This document shows, piece by piece, positions 25,651 through 34,056 of a stretch of 64,000 bases of DNA. The stretch spans positions 1 through 64,000 of the forward strand of contig NZ_FUZT01000017.1 in the NCBI RefSeq assembly GCF_900167445.1, read 5' to 3'. Within the stretch, counting starts at the first letter, position 1. Every line of letters begins with the position of its first letter. The notes under the pieces are model-generated. The model did not search any database and had not been told where the DNA came from. It was given only the letters and a program-made list of their open reading frames with translations. The translations under genes and the position numbers were made by a program. This DNA comes from Maledivibacter halophilus (lineage in GTDB: Bacteria; Bacillota; Clostridia; Peptostreptococcales; Caminicellaceae).

Positions 25651-26778
25651 TTGACCAAAAAAAGGAGAAAGAGTAACAATCTTAGACTTATAATTTCTTT
25701 ACTAGTAATTGCTTCTATTGGTTTTGGAGTGGTAAAGTTTGTTGGATTTATAACCTCTATTTTTAGTGATGAAGGTTTGACTTTAAAAAAGACAGAAGCT
25801 ATTGAATATACAGGAAGAAAGAATGAGGATAATAAGGTAAATATAAAAAGCTTTAATGGATATATTATTAAATTTGAGGAAAAGAAATTAAGTGCATATA
25901 ATGAAGACGGAGAGCAAATATGGGAAAAGGAATTAGATATTGAAGATGTTATTTTAAGTGGAAATAAAAGTTATATAGCAGCTGTAGATTCCTTAAAGGG
26001 AAAGATATATTATCTAGATTATGAGGGGAAAATAATAATAGAAAAAAGTGTTGATAAGAAGGTAATGGATGTAAAACTCAATGATTCCGGATATGTTTTG
26101 ATTATGCTGGAAAATGAGGTTTTCGTTTTTGATGAAGCTGGAGAAATTGTTTCCAATTTTATAATCCCAAAGGGTGAAATAATTGATGGAGAATTGTCGA
26201 TGGATAATAGTACAATAGCTCTTACAATCCTTGTGGTTGAGGAAAATAAATTCTATAGTAATATTTTGTTTTATTCTCTGGATGGTAAGGTGCTAGCTGG
26301 GAAAAAATTTGATAATGAGGTTACTTATAAGATATTTTTAACTAGGGATAACAATTTGGTGGTTCTAACTAATAATAGCATGATGATGATGACTACAGAG
26401 GATAATATTTTGTGGGAAAAAGATATTGGAGAAACTTTAAACAAAGGAATTTTGACGGAGAATGAATTATTAATACTTAATCTTATTAAAAAGAACAACA
26501 CAATAATAGATACTAAAAATAGGAGTGTTATTAGCCAGGTAGATTTAAATGGAAATGTTTTAAGTAATACTCCTGTTGCAGGAGAAGTATTGGGACTTGA
26601 TGTAATAGATGATAGAATAGCTGTCTTTACAGATAGAACAATATATGTTATGGATAAAAAAGGAAATAAAATTATAGAGAAGAAAATTAACAAAGACATA
26701 AAAAATATAAACTGGATTTCTAAGAAGAAGCTTTTGATTATCTATAGGAGTAAGCTTGAAATAATGGAGATAGGCTAG
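25651..26778 (+). CDS. DUF5711-like membrane-anchored beta-propeller protein
   Basis: 375 residues: a basic N-terminus, one membrane anchor (about 10-33) and a long repeating beta-rich domain of WD40/PQQ-propeller type with motifs such as YNEDGEQIWEKEL, YLDYEGKIIIEKS and MDKKGNKIIEKKI. The protein should sit outside the membrane. TTG start with AAGGGGTGAAGG upstream. The next gene is a CvpA-family protein 27 bp later, so the two are probably co-transcribed. Function of the family is not established. Confidence 0.7.
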   Translation: MTKKRRKSNNLRLIISLLVIASIGFGVVKFVGFITSIFSDEGLTLKKTEAIEYTGRKNEDNKVNIKSFNGYIIKFEEKKLSAYNEDGEQIWEKELDIEDVILSGNKSYIAAVDSLKGKIYYLDYEGKIIIEKSVDKKVMDVKLNDSGYVLIMLENEVFVFDEAGEIVSNFIIPKGEIIDGELSMDNSTIALTILVVEENKFYSNILFYSLDGKVLAGKKFDNEVTYKIFLTRDNNLVVLTNNSMMMMTTEDNILWEKDIGETLNKGILTENELLILNLIKKNNTIIDTKNRSVISQVDLNGNVLSNTPVAGEVLGLDVIDDRIAVFTDRTIYVMDKKGNKIIEKKINKDIKNINWISKKKLLIIYRSKLEIMEIG

Positions 26779-26805
26779 TAGGTTTGAGGGGAGGGGGACA
26801 AACCA

Positions 26806-27537
26806 GTGAATTGGATGGATGTATGTGTTATCATTATTATTGTAATAACTGCCCTTAAAGGACTTAGCATAGGTCTTGTACTATCTTTTTTTAATATAGC
26901 TGGTTATATAGTAGCAGGTATTATTGCAAAAATATATTATCCTTTTGTATCTAAATTTATAATAGAGAATACAAATTGGTTTTATAGGGTACAAGGATTT
27001 ATATTTAAAAATATGAAGTACTTAGCAGGAAATGATGCACAAGCTGGTGAGGGCTTGCAGAAAAATGTTTTTCAAATGATGAATTTACCAAAAACCTTGG
27101 AAAATTTATTTATGAAAAGCGATGCTTTTACACAGTATAATGAGGACGCAATGTACAATATTAATACATATATATCAGAATTAGTTGCTAAATTAATATT
27201 AGATTTATTTAGTATAATAATAATTTTTATAATAGCAAAAATAGTATTAAATATTTTAGCAGGGGTATTAAATGGATTGGCTTCACTTCCAATTATTAAT
27301 CAGTTTAATAGTCTGGGAGGACTTGTGTTTGGAGCTTTAAAGGGTGTGATTATAGTATTCATATTTGCTGCTGTAATGATTCCTATCGTTTCAATTTTTC
27401 CAAATAGCTCACTGGTAAATTCTCTACAAGCTTCAAGTATTGCAAAGTCCTTTTATGATTACAATATTCTTTTATATATGCTTAAAAATATTGTAGGCTA
27501 TAGTGACTATTTGAGCAAATTAGGTTTCTTAATATAG
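26806..27537 (+). CDS. CvpA-family membrane protein
   Basis: 243 residues with four hydrophobic segments; the opening MNWMDVCVIIIIVITALKGL and the following GLVLSFFNIAGYIVAGIIAK match the CvpA (colicin V production) family. The C-terminal half holds PIINQFNSLGGLVFGALKGV, also typical. CvpA proteins are membrane proteins of unclear biochemical role, linked to envelope stress resistance in some bacteria. The start is GTG 26806 with GAGGGGGA 7 bases upstream. It follows the DUF5711 gene in what looks like one operon. Confidence 0.85.
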   Translation: MNWMDVCVIIIIVITALKGLSIGLVLSFFNIAGYIVAGIIAKIYYPFVSKFIIENTNWFYRVQGFIFKNMKYLAGNDAQAGEGLQKNVFQMMNLPKTLENLFMKSDAFTQYNEDAMYNINTYISELVAKLILDLFSIIIIFIIAKIVLNILAGVLNGLASLPIINQFNSLGGLVFGALKGVIIVFIFAAVMIPIVSIFPNSSLVNSLQASSIAKSFYDYNILLYMLKNIVGYSDYLSKLGFLI

Positions 27538-27715
27538 ATTTGTTTTACTATAGAAAAAAATTATAGAAAACAAATAATTATAGAAAAAAATTATAAGAAT
27601 AATTTTAAAATACCTACTTTAATACTGGGTATAAGTATTATAATAAAGATATGTGAGAAAATTTAATTTATATTAGATTCTAATGTTGATTATCCATAAT
27701 GAGGAGGAATATAGA

Positions 27716-28306
27716 ATGAAGCATGAAGTTGACGCAAGGGGAATGCAGTGTCCTAAACCAGTTATTGAAACTAAAAAAGCAATAGAAACTATAGGTCAGG
27801 GAACTATAACTACTATAGTTGATAATGAAATAGCTAAGGAAAATGTATCCAAATTAGCTAAAAGTTTAAACTATGATGTGGATGTGAAAGAGATAAATGG
27901 AGATTATTATGTAAATATTAATAAAGAAGTATTAGAAAATGATTTTATGCCAAAGAGTAGAGCTTCAACTAAGGATTTGGTAATTGTTATAGGAAAAGAT
28001 TCAATGGGAGATGGATCGGAAGAATTAGGAAAGGTTCTTATAAAAGGATATTTTTATACGTTGACTGAGCTTAAGCCATATCCTAAGGCGATATTGTTTA
28101 TAAATGGTGGTGTTAGACTTACTACAGAGGGCTCTGAAGTTATAGATCATATAAGAACCTTAGAAAGCGAAGGGGTAGAAATTCTTTCCTGTGGCACATG
28201 CCTAGATTACTTTAATTTAAAGAACAAGCTAATGGTAGGTGGAGTTTCCAATATGTATACCATAGTAGAAACAATGAATGAAGCAAAAAATACTATTAGA
28301 ATTTAA
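27716..28306 (+). CDS. yedF: YedF-type sulfurtransferase-like protein (selenium metabolism)
   Basis: 196 residues from ATG 27716 (GGAGGA upstream). The N-terminal TusA-like domain carries the CPxP motif (ARGMQCPKPVIETKKAIE, Cys near residue 12) that shuttles sulfur or selenium; the C-terminal DsrE-like domain has SCGTCLDYFNL. This two-domain form is annotated in Clostridia as a YedF protein of selenium metabolism. The next gene (14 bp later) is its usual partner, a DUF3343 protein. The other usual members, selD and a selenocysteine-lyase-like gene, are absent nearby. Confidence 0.9.
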   Translation: MKHEVDARGMQCPKPVIETKKAIETIGQGTITTIVDNEIAKENVSKLAKSLNYDVDVKEINGDYYVNINKEVLENDFMPKSRASTKDLVIVIGKDSMGDGSEELGKVLIKGYFYTLTELKPYPKAILFINGGVRLTTEGSEVIDHIRTLESEGVEILSCGTCLDYFNLKNKLMVGGVSNMYTIVETMNEAKNTIRI

Positions 28307-28320
28307 AAGGAGTAGTTAGT

Positions 28321-28593
28321 TTGGAAAAGGAATTTTATGTAATAGCCTTTGAATCAACCCATTATGCAATTATGATTGAAAAAAAGTTAAAGGAAAAATA
28401 TAATATTCAAACAATACCTACACCTAGAGAAATAACTGCAAGCTGTGGATTATCCATAAAATTTGAAGGTGAAATCTTAGAAGATATAAAAAATGAGTTA
28501 ATATATCAAAAATCTGACATGAATTTACTGAATATATATAGAATAATAAGGGTAGGAAATAAGAAGGAAGCAGAAAAAATAAATTGGAGGTAA
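28321..28593 (+). CDS. DUF3343 protein (putative Se/S carrier)
   Basis: 90 residues, soluble. The single conserved-looking Cys in TASCGLSIKF (residue 41) fits the putative selenium/sulfur carrier proteins of the DUF3343 family that accompany YedF. TTG start at 28321 with GGAGT upstream, 14 bp behind yedF, so co-transcribed. Its end overlaps the Shine-Dalgarno site of the MscS gene. Biochemical role is inferred from context only. Confidence 0.8.
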   Translation: MEKEFYVIAFESTHYAIMIEKKLKEKYNIQTIPTPREITASCGLSIKFEGEILEDIKNELIYQKSDMNLLNIYRIIRVGNKKEAEKINWR

Positions 28594-28599
28594 TAGACT

Positions 28600-29484
28600 T
28601 TGGAGATCCAACAAGCATTTTCGAATTTTACCGACGAGATGAAGATTATGATGGCTGAATATTTGAGCCCCGATAAAATTGGTAAAGTGTTGGTTAAAGC
28701 CACAAAAATTATACTAATAATAATTTTAGCTAGGCTTGTAATTAGAATTACGAATGCTTTGATAGACAAGTTTATTGACAATAGAGATAAGGTCAAGCTT
28801 AAACTTGATGAAAGCAGAATTAATACGGCAAAGGGAGTATTAAAGAGCATCACAAGGTATACTATTTATTTTATTGCCCTTGTACCCATACTTGCTGAAA
28901 TGAACATAGATATTAAAAGTATAATAGCTGCAGCAGGAATAGGAGGTCTTGCCATAGGTTTTGGTGCTCAAAACCTTGTTAAGGATATTATAACAGGGTT
29001 TTTCATATTGTTTGAAGATCAGTTTGCAGTAGGGGATTATATAGAAATAGAAGGTAAGAATGGAGTAGTAGAGGAGATGGCCTTAAGAATCACTAAGATA
29101 AGGGATTTTAGCGGAGATCTTCATATAATTCCAAATGGAGCTATTACAAAGGTTACCAATAGATGTAGAGGCAATATGAGGGCAAAGGTGGATATGAGTA
29201 TAGCCTATGAGGAGAATATAGAAAGGGCTATAAATGTCTTAAAAAGGGCGAGCGAAAGTATTTCCAAAGAGAATAATGATATTATTGAAGGGCCAATTGT
29301 TCTTGGGGTTACAAGTTTTGGAGCCTCTGATGTTATTATTACAATTATAGCCAAGGTAAAGCCAATGTCTCAGTGGGAAGTGGAGAGAATCATGAGAAAA
29401 AGATTTAAAGAAGTTTTTGATGAAGAAGGAATAGAAATACCTTATCCAAAGAGAGTCGTTTATAATGAAAATACAAGTGAGTAA
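28600..29484 (+). CDS. Small-conductance mechanosensitive channel (MscS family)
   Basis: 294 residues: three membrane segments (the first near residues 25-45), with the pore-lining third helix rich in Gly and Ala (IIAAAGIGGLAIGFGAQNLV, about 108-127), then the soluble beta domain (VGDYIEIEGKNGVVEEM) and the alpha/beta C-terminal vestibule. It opens on membrane tension to release solutes during hypo-osmotic shock. Start is TTG 28600; GGAGG lies within the last codons of the DUF3343 gene, so translation may be coupled. A hairpin follows. Confidence 0.9.
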   Translation: MEIQQAFSNFTDEMKIMMAEYLSPDKIGKVLVKATKIILIIILARLVIRITNALIDKFIDNRDKVKLKLDESRINTAKGVLKSITRYTIYFIALVPILAEMNIDIKSIIAAAGIGGLAIGFGAQNLVKDIITGFFILFEDQFAVGDYIEIEGKNGVVEEMALRITKIRDFSGDLHIIPNGAITKVTNRCRGNMRAKVDMSIAYEENIERAINVLKRASESISKENNDIIEGPIVLGVTSFGASDVIITIIAKVKPMSQWEVERIMRKRFKEVFDEEGIEIPYPKRVVYNENTSE

Positions 29485-29519
29485 TAAGATATAGAGATCA
29501 AAGGGAATCACTTATTTAT

Positions 29520-29560
29520 ACATATCAAAAGCTCTTAGAAATCCTAAGGCTTTGATATGT
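29520..29560 (+). terminator. Hairpin after the MscS gene
   Basis: Imperfect long stem with outer arms ACATATCAAA / TTTGATATGT and inner CTTAG / CTAAG; T-rich DNA follows a few bases later. Confidence 0.6.
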
Positions 29561-29618
29561 GTAAATGGATTTTTGTTATGAAAATTCTACATCTTTATTG
29601 TTAGGAGGTGTATTATCT

Positions 29619-29810
29619 ATGCCTATGGAATTGAATGTAGGTGATATAGTTGAGACAAGGAAAAATCATCCCTGTGGCAATAATAGATTTGAAATAATGA
29701 GAACAGGAATGGATTTTAGAATTAGATGTTTAGAATGTAATAAACAAATATGGATATCGAGGCCAAAACTTGAAAAGAGAATAAAGAAAATAGAAAAAAA
29801 TGATGAATAA
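29619..29810 (+). CDS. DUF951 protein (YyzM-like)
   Basis: 63 residues from ATG 29619, which has AGGAGGTG upstream; the longer reading from 29565 has no such support. The family pattern is clear: GDIVETRKNHPCGNNRFEI, then RIRCLECNKQIWISRPKLEK, with Cys residues that may bind a metal. In Bacillus the homologue yyzM also sits just ahead of rpsF-ssb-rpsR. Likely a small nucleic-acid- or ribosome-associated protein, but its function is not established. Confidence 0.85.
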   Translation: MPMELNVGDIVETRKNHPCGNNRFEIMRTGMDFRIRCLECNKQIWISRPKLEKRIKKIEKNDE

Positions 29811-29814
29811 TAAA

Positions 29815-29846
29815 AGATGATATCAAAAAAGGTATCATCCTTTTTA
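29815..29846 (+). terminator. Terminator after the DUF951 gene
   Basis: Stem GATGATA / TATCATC followed by CTTTTT. Confidence 0.75.
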
Positions 29847-29970
29847 GTTAAAAAATTATCAAAAAATTTTATAACTAAAAAAATTTCAATAATTACAAAA
29901 AAGTGATATAATGTAAATAGTCGGGTAAACCTTTTCCAAATATTAAAATATTTTGGAGGTGTATTTTATA

Positions 29971-31155
29971 ATGGAATTGAATTATTCTGATCGCATGGGA
30001 GGTATTAAGGCTTCTGAAATTCGTGAGCTACTAAAACTCACTGTGAGACCAGAGGTTATATCCTTTGCAGGAGGATTGCCAGCACCAGAGTTGTTTCCTG
30101 TAGAAGAATTGAAGAAGGTATCGCAAAAGGTTTTAGAGGAAGATGGACAGAGTGCTCTTCAATATAGTCCAACAGAGGGATTTCCTCCTCTAAGAGAAAA
30201 GATAGCCGAAAGAATGGAAAAGATGGGTGTAAAGACAGCTGCTGATAATATTTTAATTACAAATGGATCCCAACAGGGACTTGATTTTAGTGGTAAGATA
30301 TTCTTAAATCCAGATGACATTGTTATTGTTGAAAGCCCAAGTTATTTAGGAGCTATAAATGCTTTTAAGGCATATCAGTGTAAATTTCTTGAAGTACCTA
30401 CTGATAATGATGGTATGATTATGGAAAAGCTAGAAGAGGCCCTTAAGACTAAGGAAAACATCAAAATGATATATGTAATTCCTGATTTTCAAAATCCATC
30501 GGGAAGAACATGGTCATTAGAAAGGCGACAAAAGTTAGTAGAGCTAGCTAATGAGTACAACTTACCTATTATAGAAGATAACCCATATGGAGAATTAAGA
30601 TTTGAGGGTGAAAGATTACCTTCAATTAAGTCAATTGATACTGAAGGAAGAGTAATATTTCTTGGAACTTTTTCAAAGACATTTTGCCCTGGACTTAGAA
30701 TAGGCTGGGTATGTGCAAGTGATGAAGTACTAAATAAATATATATTAGTTAAACAGGGGGCAGATCTTCAAAGCAATTCTATGTCTCAAAGAGAACTGGA
30801 TGCATTTTTAGATGTATATGATTTAGATGAACATATAGAAAAAATTAAAAAATTGTATAAATCTCGTCGTGATCTTATGCTGGAGACAATGAAAGAACAT
30901 TTTCCAAAGGAGGTTAAGTTTACCCATCCTGAGGGCGGATTATTTACCTGGGCAGTATTGCCTGAGCATGTTAATGCAAGGGAGCTTATGAAAAAATCCC
31001 TTGAAAGGAACGTTGCATTTGTACCTGGAGGGTCATTTTTCCCTAATGGTGGCAATGAAAATACAATGAGAATAAATTATTCAAATATGCCTGAAAATAG
31101 AATTGTTGAAGGAATTAAGATTTTAGGAGAGGTTATAAAAGAAGAATTAAAATGA
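29971..31155 (+). CDS. PLP-dependent aminotransferase (class I/II)
   Basis: 394 residues from ATG 29971 (GGAGGT upstream; an in-frame TTG at 29953 is less likely as it lies within that site). Fold-type I aminotransferase, closest in appearance to the 2-aminoadipate/LysN-like group: FAGGLPAPELFPV near the start, NPYGELRFEG, and the PLP lysine in FLGTFSKTFCPGLRIGW. The C-terminal domain has PEGGLFTWAVLP and FVPGGSFFPNG. It transfers amino groups between an amino acid and a keto acid; the exact substrate is not readable. Monocistronic with a terminator. Confidence 0.9.
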   Translation: MELNYSDRMGGIKASEIRELLKLTVRPEVISFAGGLPAPELFPVEELKKVSQKVLEEDGQSALQYSPTEGFPPLREKIAERMEKMGVKTAADNILITNGSQQGLDFSGKIFLNPDDIVIVESPSYLGAINAFKAYQCKFLEVPTDNDGMIMEKLEEALKTKENIKMIYVIPDFQNPSGRTWSLERRQKLVELANEYNLPIIEDNPYGELRFEGERLPSIKSIDTEGRVIFLGTFSKTFCPGLRIGWVCASDEVLNKYILVKQGADLQSNSMSQRELDAFLDVYDLDEHIEKIKKLYKSRRDLMLETMKEHFPKEVKFTHPEGGLFTWAVLPEHVNARELMKKSLERNVAFVPGGSFFPNGGNENTMRINYSNMPENRIVEGIKILGEVIKEELK

Positions 31156-31228
31156 AAAAACTATAGGAATTATAAGTAAAGACTTTAATTTTAGACGGAG
31201 TTATATTTACTATAGGATATATAAATAA

Positions 31229-31262
31229 AAAAAGCTATACTTTTTAGAGTATAGCTTTTTTT
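31229..31262 (+). terminator. Aminotransferase terminator
   Basis: Stem AAAAAGCTATACT / AGTATAGCTTTTT, T-run included; A-run on the other side makes it look bidirectional. Confidence 0.85.
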
Positions 31263-31287
31263 AAAATATAAAAATATGATTTATATA

Positions 31288-31316
31288 TTGAATAAAAGTT
31301 AGATAAATGATATAAT
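31288..31316 (+). promoter_or_regulatory. rpsF-ssb-rpsR promoter
   Basis: TTGAAT (31288-31293), 17-bp spacer, exact TATAAT (31311-31316). The 70-nt leader that follows could hold the S6:S18 autoregulatory site known from other Firmicutes, but I cannot define its fold with confidence. Confidence 0.75.
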
Positions 31317-31392
31317 CTAAAGTTGTGAATATAAAATATATTCTCTCTGCTCTGCTTGAGTAGGGCCATGAAGACCATAGGGAGGTGTAAAA

Positions 31393-31680
31393 ATGAGAAA
31401 GTATGAAACTATGTTCATAGTAAAACCAGATGTTGAAGAGGAAAAAAGAAATGAATTAATCGAAAAATTCAAGGGAATCATTGAAACAGATGGTGAAATT
31501 GAAGAGGTTAATGAATGGGGAACAAAAAAATTAGCCTATGAGATTGATAAGCTCAAAGAGGGTTACTATGTGCTAATTAATTTTAAAGCAAATACCGATT
31601 TGCCTAAAGAATTAGAGAGAAATTTCAAAATAACTGATGGGATCATTAGATATATCGTTATTAATTTAGAAGAGAAATAG
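31393..31680 (+). CDS. rpsF: 30S ribosomal protein S6
   Basis: 95 residues, the normal length of S6, with MRKYETMFIVKPDVEEE at the start and GTKKLAYEIDKLKEGYYVL in the middle. It forms a dimer with S18 in the 30S platform. First gene of the conserved rpsF-ssb-rpsR operon, with GGGAGGTG before the ATG and a consensus promoter 80 bp upstream. Confidence 0.98.
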   Translation: MRKYETMFIVKPDVEEEKRNELIEKFKGIIETDGEIEEVNEWGTKKLAYEIDKLKEGYYVLINFKANTDLPKELERNFKITDGIIRYIVINLEEK

Positions 31681-31711
31681 AGAATCTAAAAATAATAAGG
31701 TGGGGGATCGA

Positions 31712-32125
31712 ATGAATAGTGTAGTAATGATTGGAAGACTTACCAGAGATCCTGAGCTTCGTTTCACAGCAGGTAGTGGTAAGGCAGTTGCCACCTTTTC
31801 TATAGCAGTAGATAGACCATTTTCTAAGAATAGAGAAACGGATTTTTTCAGAGTAGTTGTATGGGGAAAAGCAGGTGAGAACTGCGCTAATTATTTAGCA
31901 AAAGGAAGATTAGTTGGTGTACAGGGTAGATTACAAAATAATAGATGGGAAGATCAGGACGGAAGAAAACGTAATAGAGATGAAATAGTGGCCGATAGAG
32001 TAGAATTTCTTGAATGGGGAAATAAAAAAGACAATAATGACAACTTTAATCCTGAACTACCAGATTTTAATGATGGTGCAGACGATTTTCAAGCTATAGA
32101 AGACGACGATGATGTTCCGTTTTAG
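31712..32125 (+). CDS. ssb: Single-stranded DNA-binding protein
   Basis: 137 residues from ATG 31712 (GGTGGGGG upstream). The OB-fold (residues 1-105) starts MNSVVMIGRLTRDPELRFT and includes DFFRVVVWGKAGENCANYL; the acidic tail ends DDDDVPF, the peptide that recruits partner proteins. It coats single-stranded DNA at replication forks and in repair. Sits between rpsF and rpsR as in most Firmicutes. An in-frame GTG at 31700 is part of the ribosome binding region and is rejected as the start. Confidence 0.97.
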   Translation: MNSVVMIGRLTRDPELRFTAGSGKAVATFSIAVDRPFSKNRETDFFRVVVWGKAGENCANYLAKGRLVGVQGRLQNNRWEDQDGRKRNRDEIVADRVEFLEWGNKKDNNDNFNPELPDFNDGADDFQAIEDDDDVPF

Positions 32126-32140
32126 GACAAGGAGGGAAGT

Positions 32141-32365
32141 ATGTTGAGAAGAAGAAAAAGAAAAAAGATTTGTAGTTTTTGTGCTAATAAAGTTAAGCAA
32201 ATAGATTATAAAGATACTAAATTTTTACAAAAATATGTAACCGATAGAGGAAAAATTCTTCCAAGAAGAATAACTGGTAACTGTGCTAACCATCAAAGAC
32301 AGTTGACTAGAGCCGTTAAAAGAGCAAGAATTATGGCATTATTACCATTCTCCATAGGTGAATAA
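32141..32365 (+). CDS. rpsR: 30S ribosomal protein S18
   Basis: 74 residues, full length. Contains [40 protein letters not shown] and [16 protein letters not shown], the S18 signature. The Cys residues at 12 and 49 resemble zinc-ligand-type S18 variants. ATG start with GGAGGGA upstream, 15 bp after ssb. A terminator hairpin follows at 32387, closing the operon. Confidence 0.98.
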   Translation: MLRRRKRKKICSFCANKVKQIDYKDTKFLQKYVTDRGKILPRRITGNCANHQRQLTRAVKRARIMALLPFSIGE

Positions 32366-32386
32366 AATATTTATGAATATATTTAG

Positions 32387-32425
32387 CACAAGGATTGTTT
32401 ATATAGACTCTCCTTGTGTTTTTAT
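32387..32425 (+). terminator. rpsF-ssb-rpsR operon terminator
   Basis: Stem CACAAGGA / TCCTTGTG followed by a T-run. The rest of the gap to 32702 is AT-rich with a TATAAT at 32592-32597; nothing else is resolved there. Confidence 0.75.
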
Positions 32426-32702
32426 ATTTTTATGTAATATAATTTATATAGTGAAATAAATTTAATTGTTTTAACAGAGATAGATATTATTTTATCTTAA
32501 GTTTATAAATCTTTAAAAGCGTATACCTATAATAAAAGCTGGCTTATATGAGGAAATTAATATAAAATATACATATTACATGCATATTTGTTATAATGTA
32601 TATAAGTTGTAATAAGATTTTACAGAGGGCTTTACACAATTTTTTGTTAATAAACAGTTTAGCTTGTTTATTGATAAAAGATTTAAAGCAGGGGGGAATA
32701 AG

Positions 32703-33032
32703 ATGTCTTTTGATAATAATGGTATAGATATTGCAAAGAATATAAAGATAATAGAGTGGTTAAAAAGTGAACTATTATCTTCTTTAGCGTCTTTATTTGA
32801 GCTTCTAGTTAAGGGAATAAAGGGCAGGCAGGAAGCTATAGGTGATATACTTGCCAATATTATTTTAGTTACCTATGTATTGGCAAGAAGATTGGGAATG
32901 AGTTATTCTAATTTAGATATGCGTGTTAATGATAAAATAAAACTTGGAGTTTTGGAAGATCATAAAATTGAGAGTTGGTTTGGGGATTTATCGGAACTTA
33001 AAAAACATATGGACAGAAGCAGTAAAAAATAG
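32703..33032 (+). CDS. MazG-like family protein
   Basis: 109 residues from ATG 32703 with GGGGGG upstream. All-helical, with KGRQEAIGDILANIILVTYV followed by LARRLGMSYSNLD, matching the MazG-like family found at this position in many Clostridia. True MazG proteins hydrolyse nucleoside triphosphates; this short form lacks a clear EExxE metal motif, so catalysis is uncertain. Located between rpsR and the yybS-gdpP-rplI cluster. Confidence 0.75.
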   Translation: MSFDNNGIDIAKNIKIIEWLKSELLSSLASLFELLVKGIKGRQEAIGDILANIILVTYVLARRLGMSYSNLDMRVNDKIKLGVLEDHKIESWFGDLSELKKHMDRSSKK

Positions 33033-33105
33033 ATTTTCTGTAAAATACAACCCTAATATATGTAAAACTATATAATCAAACCTTTATAAATAGGGAGTGG
33101 ATATT

Positions 33106-34041
33106 TTGGATGGGAAAAAGAAAACCAGTTCTATGGTTGGGTCAGCTTTAATAACAGCTATAGCGGTTATTTTTACGCTGGCTGGTACATATATACCCTT
33201 TTTAGGTATACTATTAATATTTTTACCTGCTCCTTTTATTATAATTGGAGTCAAAAATGGAATGAGATATAGTGTTATATCACTTATAGTAGCATCTATT
33301 ATGATAGGAATTTTTACTGGACCATTAAAGGCTGTACTTTTTATTGTAACCGCAGGATTATCTTCTATTGTGATAGTATATATGGTAGAGAAGAAATATT
33401 CCTTTAATTTAATATTTTTATTTGGAAGTATTGCATCGGTAATATCTATAATAATATCCTTGGCATTGATGCCTAAATTTATTGGAATTGGATTTGTAGA
33501 ACTGATGGAGAAAACAATAGATCAAACAAGGCAAATTTATAATAATTTTTTTGAGATGGCTGGAACAGACTTTGAACAAAAGGAAGAAATTTTAAGTATG
33601 CTGGATGTATACTTGATAATCATTCCTTTTCTTATCATTGTCTCATCTGCATTTACAACATATGTAAACTATGTAGCTTCTGGAGCTGTTTTAAGAAGGA
33701 TGGGATTAACTATAGAGAAGCCAAGAAAATTCTCATACTTTAAGCTTCCAACTAATTTTGTTATGGGTGCCTTTGTAATAGTGATATTGACTTATATAAC
33801 CAATAAGTTTGATATTATTAACTCTGATGCATTAAATTTTAATATTGGACTTCTATTTGAAGTAGTTTTTATTATGTTGGGATTGGCTGTTGTAAGTTTT
33901 TTTATAGAAAAGAAGGGGATAAAAGACACCTTTAGAAGAATAATTTTAGTATTTATTTTATTAACTCGATTTTTCAATGTGCTTTTGTTTTTGGTTGGAG
34001 TGATTGATGCTATATTTAACATTAGAAAATTAGAAAGCTAG
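33106..34041 (+). CDS. yybS: YybS-like DUF2232 membrane protein
   Basis: 311 residues from TTG 33106, which has GGGAGTGG 6 bases upstream; an earlier GTG at 33097 lies inside that site. About eight hydrophobic segments in an S-component-like arrangement, typical of the DUF2232/YybS family that precedes gdpP in Firmicutes. Its function is not established; membrane-embedded transport or signalling roles have been suggested from the fold. 15 bp ahead of gdpP. Confidence 0.85.
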   Translation: MDGKKKTSSMVGSALITAIAVIFTLAGTYIPFLGILLIFLPAPFIIIGVKNGMRYSVISLIVASIMIGIFTGPLKAVLFIVTAGLSSIVIVYMVEKKYSFNLIFLFGSIASVISIIISLALMPKFIGIGFVELMEKTIDQTRQIYNNFFEMAGTDFEQKEEILSMLDVYLIIIPFLIIVSSAFTTYVNYVASGAVLRRMGLTIEKPRKFSYFKLPTNFVMGAFVIVILTYITNKFDIINSDALNFNIGLLFEVVFIMLGLAVVSFFIEKKGIKDTFRRIILVFILLTRFFNVLLFLVGVIDAIFNIRKLES

Positions 34042-34056
34042 GTTTGGAGTGTAATT

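Noticed and set aside
31317-31392. Defined S6:S18 autoregulatory RNA in the rpsF leader
   Set aside because: The site is plausible from other Firmicutes, but I could not draw a convincing structure; left as a remark only.
32545-32660. Possible sixth copy of the MITE-like element (ATGAGGAAATTAATATAAA)
   Set aside because: Only the first nine bases match; there is no matching right end and no duplication.
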